Shown here one piece after another: positions 28,306 through 36,282 of a stretch of 64,000 bases of DNA. The stretch is taken from NCBI RefSeq assembly GCF_003143775.1, contig NZ_QFRJ01000012.1, positions 30,002 to 94,001 of the forward strand. The letters are read 5' to 3'. A model generated the notes under the pieces. The model was not told the DNA's origin. It did no database searches and saw only the letters and a list, made by a program, of their open reading frames with translations. The DNA comes from Brumimicrobium oceani. GTDB lineage: Bacteria > Bacteroidota > Bacteroidia > Flavobacteriales_D > Crocinitomicaceae. Every line of letters begins with the position of its first letter. Position 1 is the stretch's first letter. The position numbers were made by a program, and so were the translations under genes.

Positions 28306-29133
28306 ATGAAAATTAATGGAAACACAAAGGTATCTAAAGTGATCAAGGAAAATGTTGAAGCCATAGAAGCTATTGCTTCTTTGAATCCACATTTTACTAA
28401 ACTTAGAAATCCAATATTAAGAAGGCTTCTTGCCCCTAGGGTAAATTTATCCGAAGCGGCAAAAATAGGAAAATGTGATGTTAATGAAATGCTGAATGCA
28501 TTGGTGGCAATTGGATTTGAATTGGAAGACGAAAATTCGTTAGTGGATTTTGAAACAGAGCTTCCTGAAAATAAAAAAAAGGATAAGTTTCTAGAAGGTA
28601 AAAAAATAATAAGCTTGGATGTTCGTCCGTTTTTGGCAAAGGGAGAGGATCCCTTTAATGTTTTACAAAAAGCCTTAAAAAAACTGGAGACTCATGAGGC
28701 TTTAGAGGTATTAATCGATTTTGAACCCATTCCATTGATTAGAATTCAAGAAAAGCGTGGTTTCCTTAATCTTACAGTAGTTGAAGATGGCCTCTGTCAT
28801 AGCTTTTTTAAATTGGGTGAAGGTAAAATTTCACAAGCTGAATTGATAGGAGAAGCGGTGAAAACCGTGAACGAATCTCAATTTAATCAATTGGTAAAGA
28901 CCTACCCAGGAGTAATTAAAACCATTGACGTGAGATCTCTTGAGATGCCAGAGCCTTTAGTGAAAATTCTTGAAGCAATTGAAGATCTTGATGAAAAAAC
29001 AGCATTGAAAGTTTTTCATAAACGAGTTCCACAGCACTTGTTACCAGAATTGGAAACTAAAAAGCTCAACACTTTTATTTGTGCTATTTCAGAGGGAAAT
29101 GTAATGTTATTTATATCCAAAAGAAATGTTTAA
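28306..29133 (+). CDS. DUF1858 plus tandem DUF2249 protein
   Basis: 275 residues. It begins with DUF1858 (MKINGNTKVSKVIKENVEAIEAIASLNPHF) and continues with two DUF2249-like domains, each starting with an ISLDVRPFLAKGEDPFNVL or IKTIDVRSLEMPEPLVKIL segment. DUF2249 is frequent in NO-responsive gene clusters. It is a longer paralogue of the preceding gene, and its end overlaps the start of the membrane protein gene by 8 bp, indicating one operon. Confidence 0.82.
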   Translation: MKINGNTKVSKVIKENVEAIEAIASLNPHFTKLRNPILRRLLAPRVNLSEAAKIGKCDVNEMLNALVAIGFELEDENSLVDFETELPENKKKDKFLEGKKIISLDVRPFLAKGEDPFNVLQKALKKLETHEALEVLIDFEPIPLIRIQEKRGFLNLTVVEDGLCHSFFKLGEGKISQAELIGEAVKTVNESQFNQLVKTYPGVIKTIDVRSLEMPEPLVKILEAIEDLDEKTALKVFHKRVPQHLLPELETKKLNTFICAISEGNVMLFISKRNV

Positions 29134-30394
29134 TCAGGGTTCAAATAACGCCCCTTCGCCAGAGTCTGTCGTTCCATTTTTTGTATTCTCTGCCATAAGT
29201 TGGCTTGTGGGATTAGTGTTTATAGCTTTCCACCCCAATGCAGTTTTAAATTCTGCATACTTCAATGAAACAATGCTCACGATTACTCATATTTTGGTAC
29301 TAGGTTTTGTAACTTCAGTTATTTTTGGAGCCCTTTTTCAACTTCTGCCTGTTATTTTTATTCAGAGAATATATTCTGAAAGATTAACCAAATCAATATT
29401 TTATCTGCTCATTTTCGGAACAGCAGGCTTAAGTTCATCCTTTTATTTTGGGAGTAATGGAGTTGGCTTAACATTGTTCGGAAGTTTGTTGAACTTAGCG
29501 GTAATTCTTTTTGTTATTAATGTTTGGAAAACGATTGGGAATTCTCAACAAAATAAAGTACCAAGGCTTTTCATTAAAACCAGTGCTGTTTGGCTAATGC
29601 TAACGGCTATTGCGGGACTATTTTTAGCCATTAATTTTTTAATTCCTTTCTTGCCGTTTTCGCATTTAGAACTGCTTAAAGTTCATGCGCACTTTGGAAT
29701 TATAGGGTGGTTCATATTTCTAATTATTGGAGTTACAAGTGTTTTAATTCCAATGTTTCTTCTGGTACATAATTTAGATCAACGACCATTAAAGTTTGCT
29801 TATTTTTTTCTATTATTCAGTTTATTATTAGGTGTCGTAAGCAAACTTTCAGGATTGGAAATATTACTGTACACCAGTTATGGATTGGGAATTATAGGTT
29901 TTATTTATTATCTCAATTTCATGCATGTAGTCTACAAAACTAGGCTGAGGAGAAAATTAGATTTTGGACTAAAAAAAACCATGATTGCCTTTCCTACTTT
30001 GCTTATCGTGTTGTTGGCCTCGTTACTTTACCTTCTTGGGGTAAAAACCGATTTTCATCTTTCAGCATTTTATATTATTGTTTTGCTTATCGGCTTTGTG
30101 GCAACTTTAATCTTGGGACAATTCTATAAAACCTTACCTTTTATTGTTTGGTTGAAAATTTATAAACCTTTCGTTGGAAAAGAAAAAACTCTCTTGCCCA
30201 AGGATCTTTACAATTATACTATTTTGAAGTATCAATATTACTCGCATGTGAGTGGCTTTATCTTGTTTTTCGGAAGCTTACTTCTCCAATTAATTAGTTT
30301 GTTTTATATTGGATTAGGTTTGCTTTTGGTGGGTGCCATTCTGTTTCTAATTAATGTAATGCAAATTGTATTGCACAAAAAACAAACGCTATGA
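29126..30394 (+). CDS. polytopic membrane protein resembling heme-copper oxidase/NnrS-type proteins
   Basis: 422 residues with about 12 transmembrane helices. Histidines at helix ends (ITHILVLGFVTSVIFGALFQLLPV; LLKVHAHFGIIGWFIF; LVHNLD; YYSHVSGF) are spaced as in heme-binding membrane proteins. It resembles a subfamily related to cytochrome oxidase subunit I and NnrS, often found next to ric-like genes. A role in NO tolerance is inference from its neighbours. It overlaps the upstream DUF2249 gene by 8 bp and the downstream MIP18 gene by 4 bp. Confidence 0.7.
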   Translation: MFNQGSNNAPSPESVVPFFVFSAISWLVGLVFIAFHPNAVLNSAYFNETMLTITHILVLGFVTSVIFGALFQLLPVIFIQRIYSERLTKSIFYLLIFGTAGLSSSFYFGSNGVGLTLFGSLLNLAVILFVINVWKTIGNSQQNKVPRLFIKTSAVWLMLTAIAGLFLAINFLIPFLPFSHLELLKVHAHFGIIGWFIFLIIGVTSVLIPMFLLVHNLDQRPLKFAYFFLLFSLLLGVVSKLSGLEILLYTSYGLGIIGFIYYLNFMHVVYKTRLRRKLDFGLKKTMIAFPTLLIVLLASLLYLLGVKTDFHLSAFYIIVLLIGFVATLILGQFYKTLPFIVWLKIYKPFVGKEKTLLPKDLYNYTILKYQYYSHVSGFILFFGSLLLQLISLFYIGLGLLLVGAILFLINVMQIVLHKKQTL

Positions 30395-30717
30395 ATAAAT
30401 TTAATAAAGAGGAAGTTACAGAAATGGCTATCTATGAAAGCCTGAAGGAAGTTATTGATCCGGAGCTGTATGTCAATATTGTGGATTTGGGATTAGTCTA
30501 TGCTGTGATTCTCAATAAAGAAACCTTTAATGTTAAAATTGAAATGACGCTAACCTCACAAGGTTGCCCGATGGGAGACGCAATAATTCAAGATGTTGAA
30601 GAAACATTAAAGAGAATATATCCAGGAATTGATGTGTTGGTTGTTTTGGTTTGGGAACCCTCATGGAGTATGGATATGGTAACAGATGAAGGACATGCTA
30701 AATTGAATGGATTTTAG
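30391..30717 (+). CDS. metal-sulfur cluster assembly factor (MIP18/DUF59 family)
   Basis: 108 residues. DUF59 proteins help mature Fe-S proteins. Visible are IYESLKEVIDPELYVNIVDLGLVY and the conserved LTSQGCPMGD with its cysteine, then VLVVLVWEPSWSMDMVTDEG (family W-x-P-x-W). It is the last gene of the ric operon and fits a role in Fe-S repair. It overlaps the preceding gene by 4 bp (ATGA). Confidence 0.9.
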   Translation: MNKFNKEEVTEMAIYESLKEVIDPELYVNIVDLGLVYAVILNKETFNVKIEMTLTSQGCPMGDAIIQDVEETLKRIYPGIDVLVVLVWEPSWSMDMVTDEGHAKLNGF

Positions 30718-30826
30718 TTCTTTTAAATTCAAATGGTTTATGACTACAAAAGAACTAACTTTTTTTAATCAACTCATTACGCTTATAAATCTGAGGGGAT
30801 GAAGAAAATTTAATATAATAAATTTA

Positions 30827-31204
30827 GGTTACCAAGTTAGGTCGTTTATAGAAGGGGATTTTTCTATGCTGTAATCCTAGCTAAGCCCACAGAGTGGGTG
30901 ATATGTTAATAAAAAACGGCTTGCGTTTTTTATTAAGCCACAGGAGCGGTGACACAAACCAGAATTAATACTTTCATTAACCTATACTAGTTCTTTTTTT
31001 AGAAAAGAAAGGGCGCTAATAACTTGACTTGTACCCATGTGTCGCCACTCAGAGGCAATTATAAATTTCAAAACAAATTAATGATAAGTCGAATCCAAAT
31101 AATTCATTTATTTTTAAAACTTCTCAATTGGCTGAAAAAAAGCTTGACGGTGACGATAAGATTTCCTTCAAATAAACTTTAGCTAACGACTGATCTTGGT
31201 AACC
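30827..31204 (+). mobile_element. candidate miniature element with terminal inverted repeats (or a structured RNA)
   Basis: A 20-bp imperfect inverted repeat (17 of 20 matching) bounds 378 bp: GGTTACCAAG at 30827 and CTTGGTAACC at 31195 are perfect, and the match extends to GTCGTT/AACGAC. Just outside lie identical 9-bp direct repeats ATAATAAAT (30815-30823 and 31207-31215), as left by target duplication, although this sequence is AT-rich. Inside are strong hairpins (CCCAC-AGA-GTGGG; 13-bp stem at 30906-30936; GGTGACACA pairing with TGTGTCGCC) but no ORF. It could be a non-autonomous transposable element or a structured RNA closed by a long terminal stem. Confidence 0.45.
30906..30936. repeat. 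perfect 13-bp-stem hairpin inside the 378-bp element
   Basis: TTAATAAAAAACG and CGTTTTTTATTAA enclose the loop GCTTG. The structure could act as a terminator in either direction, since it carries T-runs in both readings. Confidence 0.6.
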
Positions 31205-31421
31205 CAATAATAAATATTAAATGTCCTGAAATTTTAATGGAATTAGTTGATCGGTAGAAGTATTTCAAGATGTTCGTGCCAGATCAAGTATACCGATAAA
31301 ATATTTATTTGGAGAGGCATTGAACTTATCCTGTAAGAGAAGTTTATTCTTTCGATGCCTTTCTATCCCGCCGCTGTTTCTCTTCATCCTTTATTTGAAA
31401 TATACCTTATTGTGGGTGTTG

Positions 31422-31438
31422 TTTAGAATGATTCTAAA
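31422..31438 (+). promoter_or_regulatory. perfect palindrome before the methyltransferase gene (Fur-family style 8-1-8)
   Basis: TTTAGAATGATTCTAAA, ending 26 bp before the ATG at 31465. The identical sequence recurs at 38745-38761. The 7-1-7 core TTAGAAT-N-ATTCTAA has the architecture of Fur/PerR-family operators. Position close to the start suggests repression. Confidence 0.55.
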
Positions 31439-31464
31439 TAGTAGTTTTACCTAAAACTAAAGTA

Positions 31465-32241
31465 ATGGAAGTTAAAGATATAAGTACAGCGCCTGGACAT
31501 TGGATCCTTGCTAAAATGGGAAAAAAAGTACTTCGTCCTGGAGGAAAAGAGCTTACAGAAAAGCTAGTTGAAAATCTGAAAATTAATAAAGAAGATGATG
31601 TAATTGAATTTGCTCCAGGCTTAGGATTTACAGCTAATCTTTCACTTAAAAGGCAGCCTCATTCTTATATTGGTGTTGATGCAGATCCAGAAGCAATCTC
31701 CTATCTACAGAATAAAATTAAGGGAAAAAACTTGAGCTTTGTCAACGGAAATGCCCAAGAAGTAAATCTAAAACAATGCTGTGCTACAAAGTTGTATGGT
31801 GAAGCAATGTTAACAATGCATGCAGATCATAGAAAAGCAAATATTATCAAAGAAGCTCATCGTTTGTTGAAACCAGGAGGCTTGTATGCGATTCATGAAA
31901 TAGGGTTAACACCAAATACTATTTCTGAGGAATTGAAAGCAGAAATTCAAAAAGATTTAGCCACAACCATTCGAGTGAATGCTAGACCGTTAACAATTGA
32001 TGAATGGACAAGATTACTGGTTGATGCAGGATTTGAAGTCGTGTACCAAGGTACAAACGGAATGCACTTACTTGAAAGTAAAAGAATTGTAAGTGATGAA
32101 GGCTTTTTTAATAGCCTTAAAATTGGATGGAATATTATGAGTAATGGACCCGCCCGAAAACGAATTTTAGCAATGCAAAAGGTCTTTCGTAAGCATGAAA
32201 GTCACATGAATGCAGTTGTAATGGTAGCAAGAAAACTATAA
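31465..32241 (+). CDS. class I SAM-dependent methyltransferase
   Basis: 258 residues. The SAM-binding core is VIEFAPGLGFTANLSL (motif I), YIGVDADPEAISYL (motif II acidic residue) and FVNGNAQEV; HRLLKPGGLYAIHEIGL is motif III. The N-terminal LAKMGKKVLRPGGKELTEKLV resembles methyltransferases acting on small molecules or lipids. The substrate is unknown. It is monocistronic with a Fur-like palindrome just upstream, so metal or oxidative control is suspected. Confidence 0.88.
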   Translation: MEVKDISTAPGHWILAKMGKKVLRPGGKELTEKLVENLKINKEDDVIEFAPGLGFTANLSLKRQPHSYIGVDADPEAISYLQNKIKGKNLSFVNGNAQEVNLKQCCATKLYGEAMLTMHADHRKANIIKEAHRLLKPGGLYAIHEIGLTPNTISEELKAEIQKDLATTIRVNARPLTIDEWTRLLVDAGFEVVYQGTNGMHLLESKRIVSDEGFFNSLKIGWNIMSNGPARKRILAMQKVFRKHESHMNAVVMVARKL

Positions 32242-32424
32242 TCAAAAACACATCTAACGGCAATTTTCACCTTGTTTTCGATCATTCAATTTCTCCCTCG
32301 AAAATATGTGGGTGAAATTGCTGTATTTTCTCCTGCGCCCTAGTTACAATTTGGCGGTCACTCTCTTTTATTTATGTAGCAATTGTTACTGTTTCTACAT
32401 TATTGCAATGGGTCAGGATAATAA

Positions 32425-32438
32425 ATGACTTGAATCAT
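32425..32438 (+). promoter_or_regulatory. FNR-like box before ctaA
   Basis: ATGAC-TTGA-ATCAT, with its centre 33 bp upstream of a -7 like element TTTCTTTG (32461-32468). Same geometry as at nadA and the two ncRNAs. Confidence 0.55.
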
Positions 32439-32490
32439 GTTTTTTCCTTTGTTGAAGCCCTTTCTTTGTTCTTTATCAATAAAATAGGAA

Positions 32491-33522
32491 ATGATTAAAA
32501 ACAATTATCAAAAACAAGTGTACTTCTGGTTACTCTCAGGATGTATTTTAATTGTTTTGATGGTTGTCGTAGGTGGAATAACGCGACTTACAGAGTCGGG
32601 GCTTTCCATGACAAATTGGAAACCTGTTACAGGATTTTTACCACCTTTAACAGAAGAGGCTTGGCAGGAAGAATTTGATGGCTACAAAGCTTCTCCAGAA
32701 TTTAAACATTTTAATCACCATTTCACTTTATCAGAATATAAAGACATCTATTTTTGGGAATATGTTCACCGACTTTTTGGGCGCGTAATTGGAATTGTTT
32801 TTATTGTTCCTTTTCTTTTTTTTTGGTTAAAAAAATCTTTTAATCAACGAATTAAGAAACGTTTAGGAATCATTTTCCTACTCGGATTAAGTCAAGGTGT
32901 GATGGGGTGGCTAATGGTGAAAAGCGGCTTGGTGGATAATCCTCATGTAAGTCATTACCGCTTGTTTCTTCATTTGTTTTTCGCTATTTCTCTTGTGCTT
33001 TTTATTTTCTATACTGCCTTATTGGTGAGGTATCCAAACCATAATTGGAAACCAGAAATGGCATTAAAAAAATGGACATTATTAATCTTTATTGTCACTC
33101 TAATTCAAGTAGCGTACGGAGCTCTTGTTGCAGGATTAAAAGCAGGTTTTTTATACAACACATATCCTAAAATGGGAGCAGATTGGCTACCCCAAAGTTT
33201 ATGGAATAACTACCCAGAACTAGGAATAATGGTGGTTTTTGAAGATCCTGGAACTGTTCAGTTTATTCACAGAACATTTGCATTGATAGTTGTGATAGTT
33301 GCATTTATTTTTTGGAGAAAATTCAAATTCTATGCAATGCCAAAATGGATTGCTTTAGGAATTTTATTACAAGCAATTTTAGGCGTATTTACATTACTTT
33401 ATATTGTGCCTATTTCACTTGGAGTTTTGCACCAATTAATTGCAATCTTAATTTTATTAATGATGACTCTTCAACTATTTACAGCCAACTACACTATGGA
33501 ATTTAAAAAGTTAAATAATTAA
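32491..33522 (+). CDS. ctaA: heme A synthase (COX15/CtaA family)
   Basis: 343 residues, eight transmembrane helices in two four-helix halves. The enzyme oxidises the C8 methyl of heme O to make heme A for the aa3-type oxidase encoded further on. Landmarks are the N-terminal VVVGGITRLTESGLSMTNWKPVTG, the first-half histidines (FWEYVHRLFGR; YRLFLHLFF) and the second-half ones (FIHRTFALIVV; GVLHQLIAI), which bind heme. The gene has an FNR-like promoter box and is separated by 27 bp from the CoA-disulfide reductase gene. Confidence 0.93.
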   Translation: MIKNNYQKQVYFWLLSGCILIVLMVVVGGITRLTESGLSMTNWKPVTGFLPPLTEEAWQEEFDGYKASPEFKHFNHHFTLSEYKDIYFWEYVHRLFGRVIGIVFIVPFLFFWLKKSFNQRIKKRLGIIFLLGLSQGVMGWLMVKSGLVDNPHVSHYRLFLHLFFAISLVLFIFYTALLVRYPNHNWKPEMALKKWTLLIFIVTLIQVAYGALVAGLKAGFLYNTYPKMGADWLPQSLWNNYPELGIMVVFEDPGTVQFIHRTFALIVVIVAFIFWRKFKFYAMPKWIALGILLQAILGVFTLLYIVPISLGVLHQLIAILILLMMTLQLFTANYTMEFKKLNN

Positions 33523-33549
33523 ACAAGAAAATAATAAAAGTACAATACA

Positions 33550-35223
33550 ATGAAATATATAATTATTGGCGCTGTGGCAGGTGGAGCAAGCACGGCCGCT
33601 AGAATTAGAAGATTGGATGAAACTGCGGAAATCATCATGATTGAAAAAGGAAATTATGTTTCCTATGCAAACTGTGGTTTACCCTATTATATTGGAGATG
33701 TGATTAAAGATCGTGATAAATTATTTATTCAAGATGCCGCATCTTTCAAAAGAAGATTCAATATAGATGTTAGGGTTAAAACAGAAGCCATCGAAATTGA
33801 TCCAAAGAATAATGAATTAACGCTGTTGGATTTAGATTCGCAAAAAACTTACAAAGAATCGTACGATAAATTAGTGCTTTCAACAGGTGCGGTTCCTATT
33901 AAACCGCCGATTCCTGGGATAAATTCTTCAAATGTTTTTACAATAAGAGATGTTCATGACACTGATTTGGTGAAGGCAGTAATAAAAAATGAGGACGTAA
34001 AGCACGCTACAGTAATTGGTGGAGGTTTTATCGGAATTGAAATGATGGAAAACATGTCTCATTTAGGCATAAATGTTCGTTTAATCGAAAGAGCGCCTCA
34101 ACTTTTGACTTTTCTTGATGAAGATATGGCCTTAATGGCGAAAACGGAAATTGAATCTCATGGTGTAGTCGTGGATGTTAACAATGGACTTACTGAAATA
34201 AAAGACAATGCTGATAGTTCAAAAACAATCGTTCTTGAAAATGGTGAGGAATTTCAAACAGATCTTGTAATTTTATCTATTGGTGTTTTACCCAATAGTT
34301 TCCTAGCAAAAGCTGCTGGTCTTGATGTTGGTGCTAGAGGAGGGGTGTTGGTAAACGAATTTATGCAAACTTCAAATTCAGATATTTATGCTGTGGGAGA
34401 CGTAATCGAATTCCATCACCCAATATGTGAAGCTTCTTACCCAATATATTTGGCGGGTCCAGCAAATAAACAAGGCCGAATTTGCGCAAACAACATGGTA
34501 AATGGCAATACAAAGGCTTTCAAAGGTTCTGTATCCACGACAATTGTAAAAGTTTTTGGAAAAACTATTGGTGCTACTGGTTCAAATAGCAGAATGTTGA
34601 CCAATCACAAGATCAAACATATAACGTCTGTAACTCATGGTTCTTCTAATGCAGGGTATTATCCAGGGGCTTCTCAAATGGTAATTAAAATTGCGTTTAA
34701 TCCAGAAACAGGTGTACTTTTAGGTGCACAGGTAATTGGTCAAGAAGGGGTAGACAAACGTGTCGATATATTTTCCACATACGTCCAGAACAAACAAACT
34801 ATTGATGATTTAATGGAATTCGAACAGGCTTATGCTCCACCATTTTCTTCTGCAAAAGATCCAGTCAATATGGCCGGATTTGTAGCAAATAACATAATGG
34901 ACAATGTAATGCATATCTATAGTCCAGCAGATGCGGTAGAAATTGGAAGCTCCGAACTCTTAATTGATGTAAGAACTCCATTGGAGTTTGAGGCGGGTTC
35001 TATTCCAAACGCTATTAATATTGAATTGGATGAGCTCAGAAATCATCTGCCTGAGCTTTCAAAAGACAGAACAATTTATGTTTATTGTGAGGTCGGACTT
35101 AGAGGGTATCTGGCGTCTAGAATATTGAGTCAGCACGGTTATGATGTTCAAAACCTGACTGGTGGCTATAAATTTTGGAAAAATACTTATGGCCTAGGAA
35201 TACAAGAATTAGTGAAAGCATAA
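33550..35223 (+). CDS. CoA-disulfide reductase with C-terminal rhodanese domain
   Basis: 557 residues. The first ~450 form an FAD/NAD(P) oxidoreductase with the single catalytic Cys in SYANCGLPYYIGD, an FAD site at KYIIIGAVAGGASTAARIRR and an NAD(P) site at TVIGGGFIGIEMMENM. The last ~100 residues are a rhodanese domain (LIDVRTPLEFEAGSIPNAINIE) with active-site Cys in YVYCEVGLRGY. Such fusions reduce CoA disulfide or polysulfide. It is probably co-transcribed with ctaA and followed by a terminator. Confidence 0.92.
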   Translation: MKYIIIGAVAGGASTAARIRRLDETAEIIMIEKGNYVSYANCGLPYYIGDVIKDRDKLFIQDAASFKRRFNIDVRVKTEAIEIDPKNNELTLLDLDSQKTYKESYDKLVLSTGAVPIKPPIPGINSSNVFTIRDVHDTDLVKAVIKNEDVKHATVIGGGFIGIEMMENMSHLGINVRLIERAPQLLTFLDEDMALMAKTEIESHGVVVDVNNGLTEIKDNADSSKTIVLENGEEFQTDLVILSIGVLPNSFLAKAAGLDVGARGGVLVNEFMQTSNSDIYAVGDVIEFHHPICEASYPIYLAGPANKQGRICANNMVNGNTKAFKGSVSTTIVKVFGKTIGATGSNSRMLTNHKIKHITSVTHGSSNAGYYPGASQMVIKIAFNPETGVLLGAQVIGQEGVDKRVDIFSTYVQNKQTIDDLMEFEQAYAPPFSSAKDPVNMAGFVANNIMDNVMHIYSPADAVEIGSSELLIDVRTPLEFEAGSIPNAINIELDELRNHLPELSKDRTIYVYCEVGLRGYLASRILSQHGYDVQNLTGGYKFWKNTYGLGIQELVKA

Positions 35224-35236
35224 TCCTATATCTAAC

Positions 35237-35274
35237 AAAATCCGCAGTGGGGAGAAATCCTTTCTGCGGATTTT
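35237..35274 (+). terminator. rho-independent terminator after the CoA-disulfide reductase gene
   Basis: AAAATCCGCAG and CTGCGGATTTT form an 11-bp stem around a ~16-nt loop, followed by TTTTAATTT. Confidence 0.7.
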
Positions 35275-35366
35275 AATTTAAAAACTGACTTAACTCATTA
35301 CTCATTTTGAGTTCATTATCTTTCATTTGCCTAACTTCGTTCATAATTTGATTAAAGATAATCACT

Positions 35367-36071
35367 ATGAAAAGTGTAGTATTTCCGAGTTGTGAGAATT
35401 GTGAGATTAAGGAGGGTTTTTTCTGTGCTTTTTCGAAAGACGTTAAGAAAGATATTGGTTTAGACAAAAAGCACCTAAGTATCAAAAAAGGGGATCATAT
35501 ATTTTCTCAAGGAACACATCCCGTTGGCTTGTATTGTCTCTACAAAGGAAAGGTTAAACTTACAAAAATAGGGAAAGACGGAAAGGAGCAGATTTTACGT
35601 TTCTATAAACCAGGTGATATCATCGGCTATCGCTCGCTATTAAATCAAGAAGCTTATCAGGTTAATGCAGTTGCTATTGAAGAAGTTCATATTTGTCTAA
35701 TTTTGAAACAATCTTTCTTAGATATGGTGGATAACAATCGCTCATTCTCTAAAAACATCATCAATTTGTTAGGCGATGATTTAAAAACAGCAGAGCAAAA
35801 CATTGTTGGTCTGTCACAAAAAAGTGTTCAAGAAAGAATAGCCGAAGCCTTGGTTTTACTTATTAATACCTACGGTTTCAAATCGGATGGGGTAACAATT
35901 GATGTAAAACTTTCACGATTAGAAATCGCAAATCTAGCCGCTACAACTCAAGAATCCACCATCCGTACTTTAGCTAAAATGGAAAGAGAAGGGTATATTG
36001 TGCTCAGCAAAAAAGAAATTAAAGTTCATGATTTTAAGAAATTAATGTCAGGAACAACTTTGTTTGATTAA
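35367..36071 (+). CDS. FNR-type Crp/Fnr transcription regulator with [4Fe-4S] cysteines
   Basis: 234 residues. An N-terminal cysteine cluster (C9, C12, C20 in CENCEIKEGFFC) precedes a cyclic-nucleotide-binding-like domain, and C110 in VHICLILKQSF aligns with E. coli FNR C122. Four cysteines in this arrangement are what FNR needs to bind an oxygen-sensitive [4Fe-4S] cluster. The C-terminal helix-turn-helix has QESTIRTLAKMEREGY, keeping the Glu and Arg that read TGA half-sites. It is monocistronic, convergent with the porin gene, and is the natural candidate for binding the TGAY-N4-RTCA boxes in this window. Confidence 0.88.
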   Translation: MKSVVFPSCENCEIKEGFFCAFSKDVKKDIGLDKKHLSIKKGDHIFSQGTHPVGLYCLYKGKVKLTKIGKDGKEQILRFYKPGDIIGYRSLLNQEAYQVNAVAIEEVHICLILKQSFLDMVDNNRSFSKNIINLLGDDLKTAEQNIVGLSQKSVQERIAEALVLLINTYGFKSDGVTIDVKLSRLEIANLAATTQESTIRTLAKMEREGYIVLSKKEIKVHDFKKLMSGTTLFD

Positions 36072-36092
36072 ACCCCTCTACTCATAAACCAA

Positions 36093-36265
36093 GCGCCAGC
36101 GATTCCAAAACAATTCTGTGAAAACCTACAAAATCTGCGGCAAAAACATAGCGCCATCACTCAAAACAATTCTGCGAAAATTTGCGAATTCTGCGGGAGA
36201 AATAGAGCACCAGCAATTCCAAAACAATTCTGCGAAAATTTGCAAAATCCGCGGGAGAAAATACC
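36093..36265 (+). repeat. three tandem imperfect repeats of about 58 bp
   Basis: Units begin near 36093, 36151 and 36207. The shared core is CCAAAACAATTCTGCGAAAA followed by a TTTGC..AATCTGCGGGAGAAA-like end. They lie between two convergent genes and are not coding or CRISPR-like (no uniform repeat/spacer pattern). Confidence 0.7.
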
Positions 36266-36282
36266 CCCCACTTTTCTGCTCC

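Noticed and set aside
30827..31204. tmRNA, RNase P RNA or SRP RNA
   Set aside because: None of their conserved sequence cores is present (no tag/CCA end, no GAGGAAAGUCC-type segment).
35345..35361. TTGATTAAAGATAATCA just upstream of the FNR-type gene as an autoregulatory FNR box
   Set aside because: The half-sites TGAT and ATCA are separated by eight bases rather than four, so it does not fit the box seen elsewhere.
36093..36265. CRISPR array
   Set aside because: Units are contiguous and imperfect, without uniform spacers, and no cas genes lie nearby.
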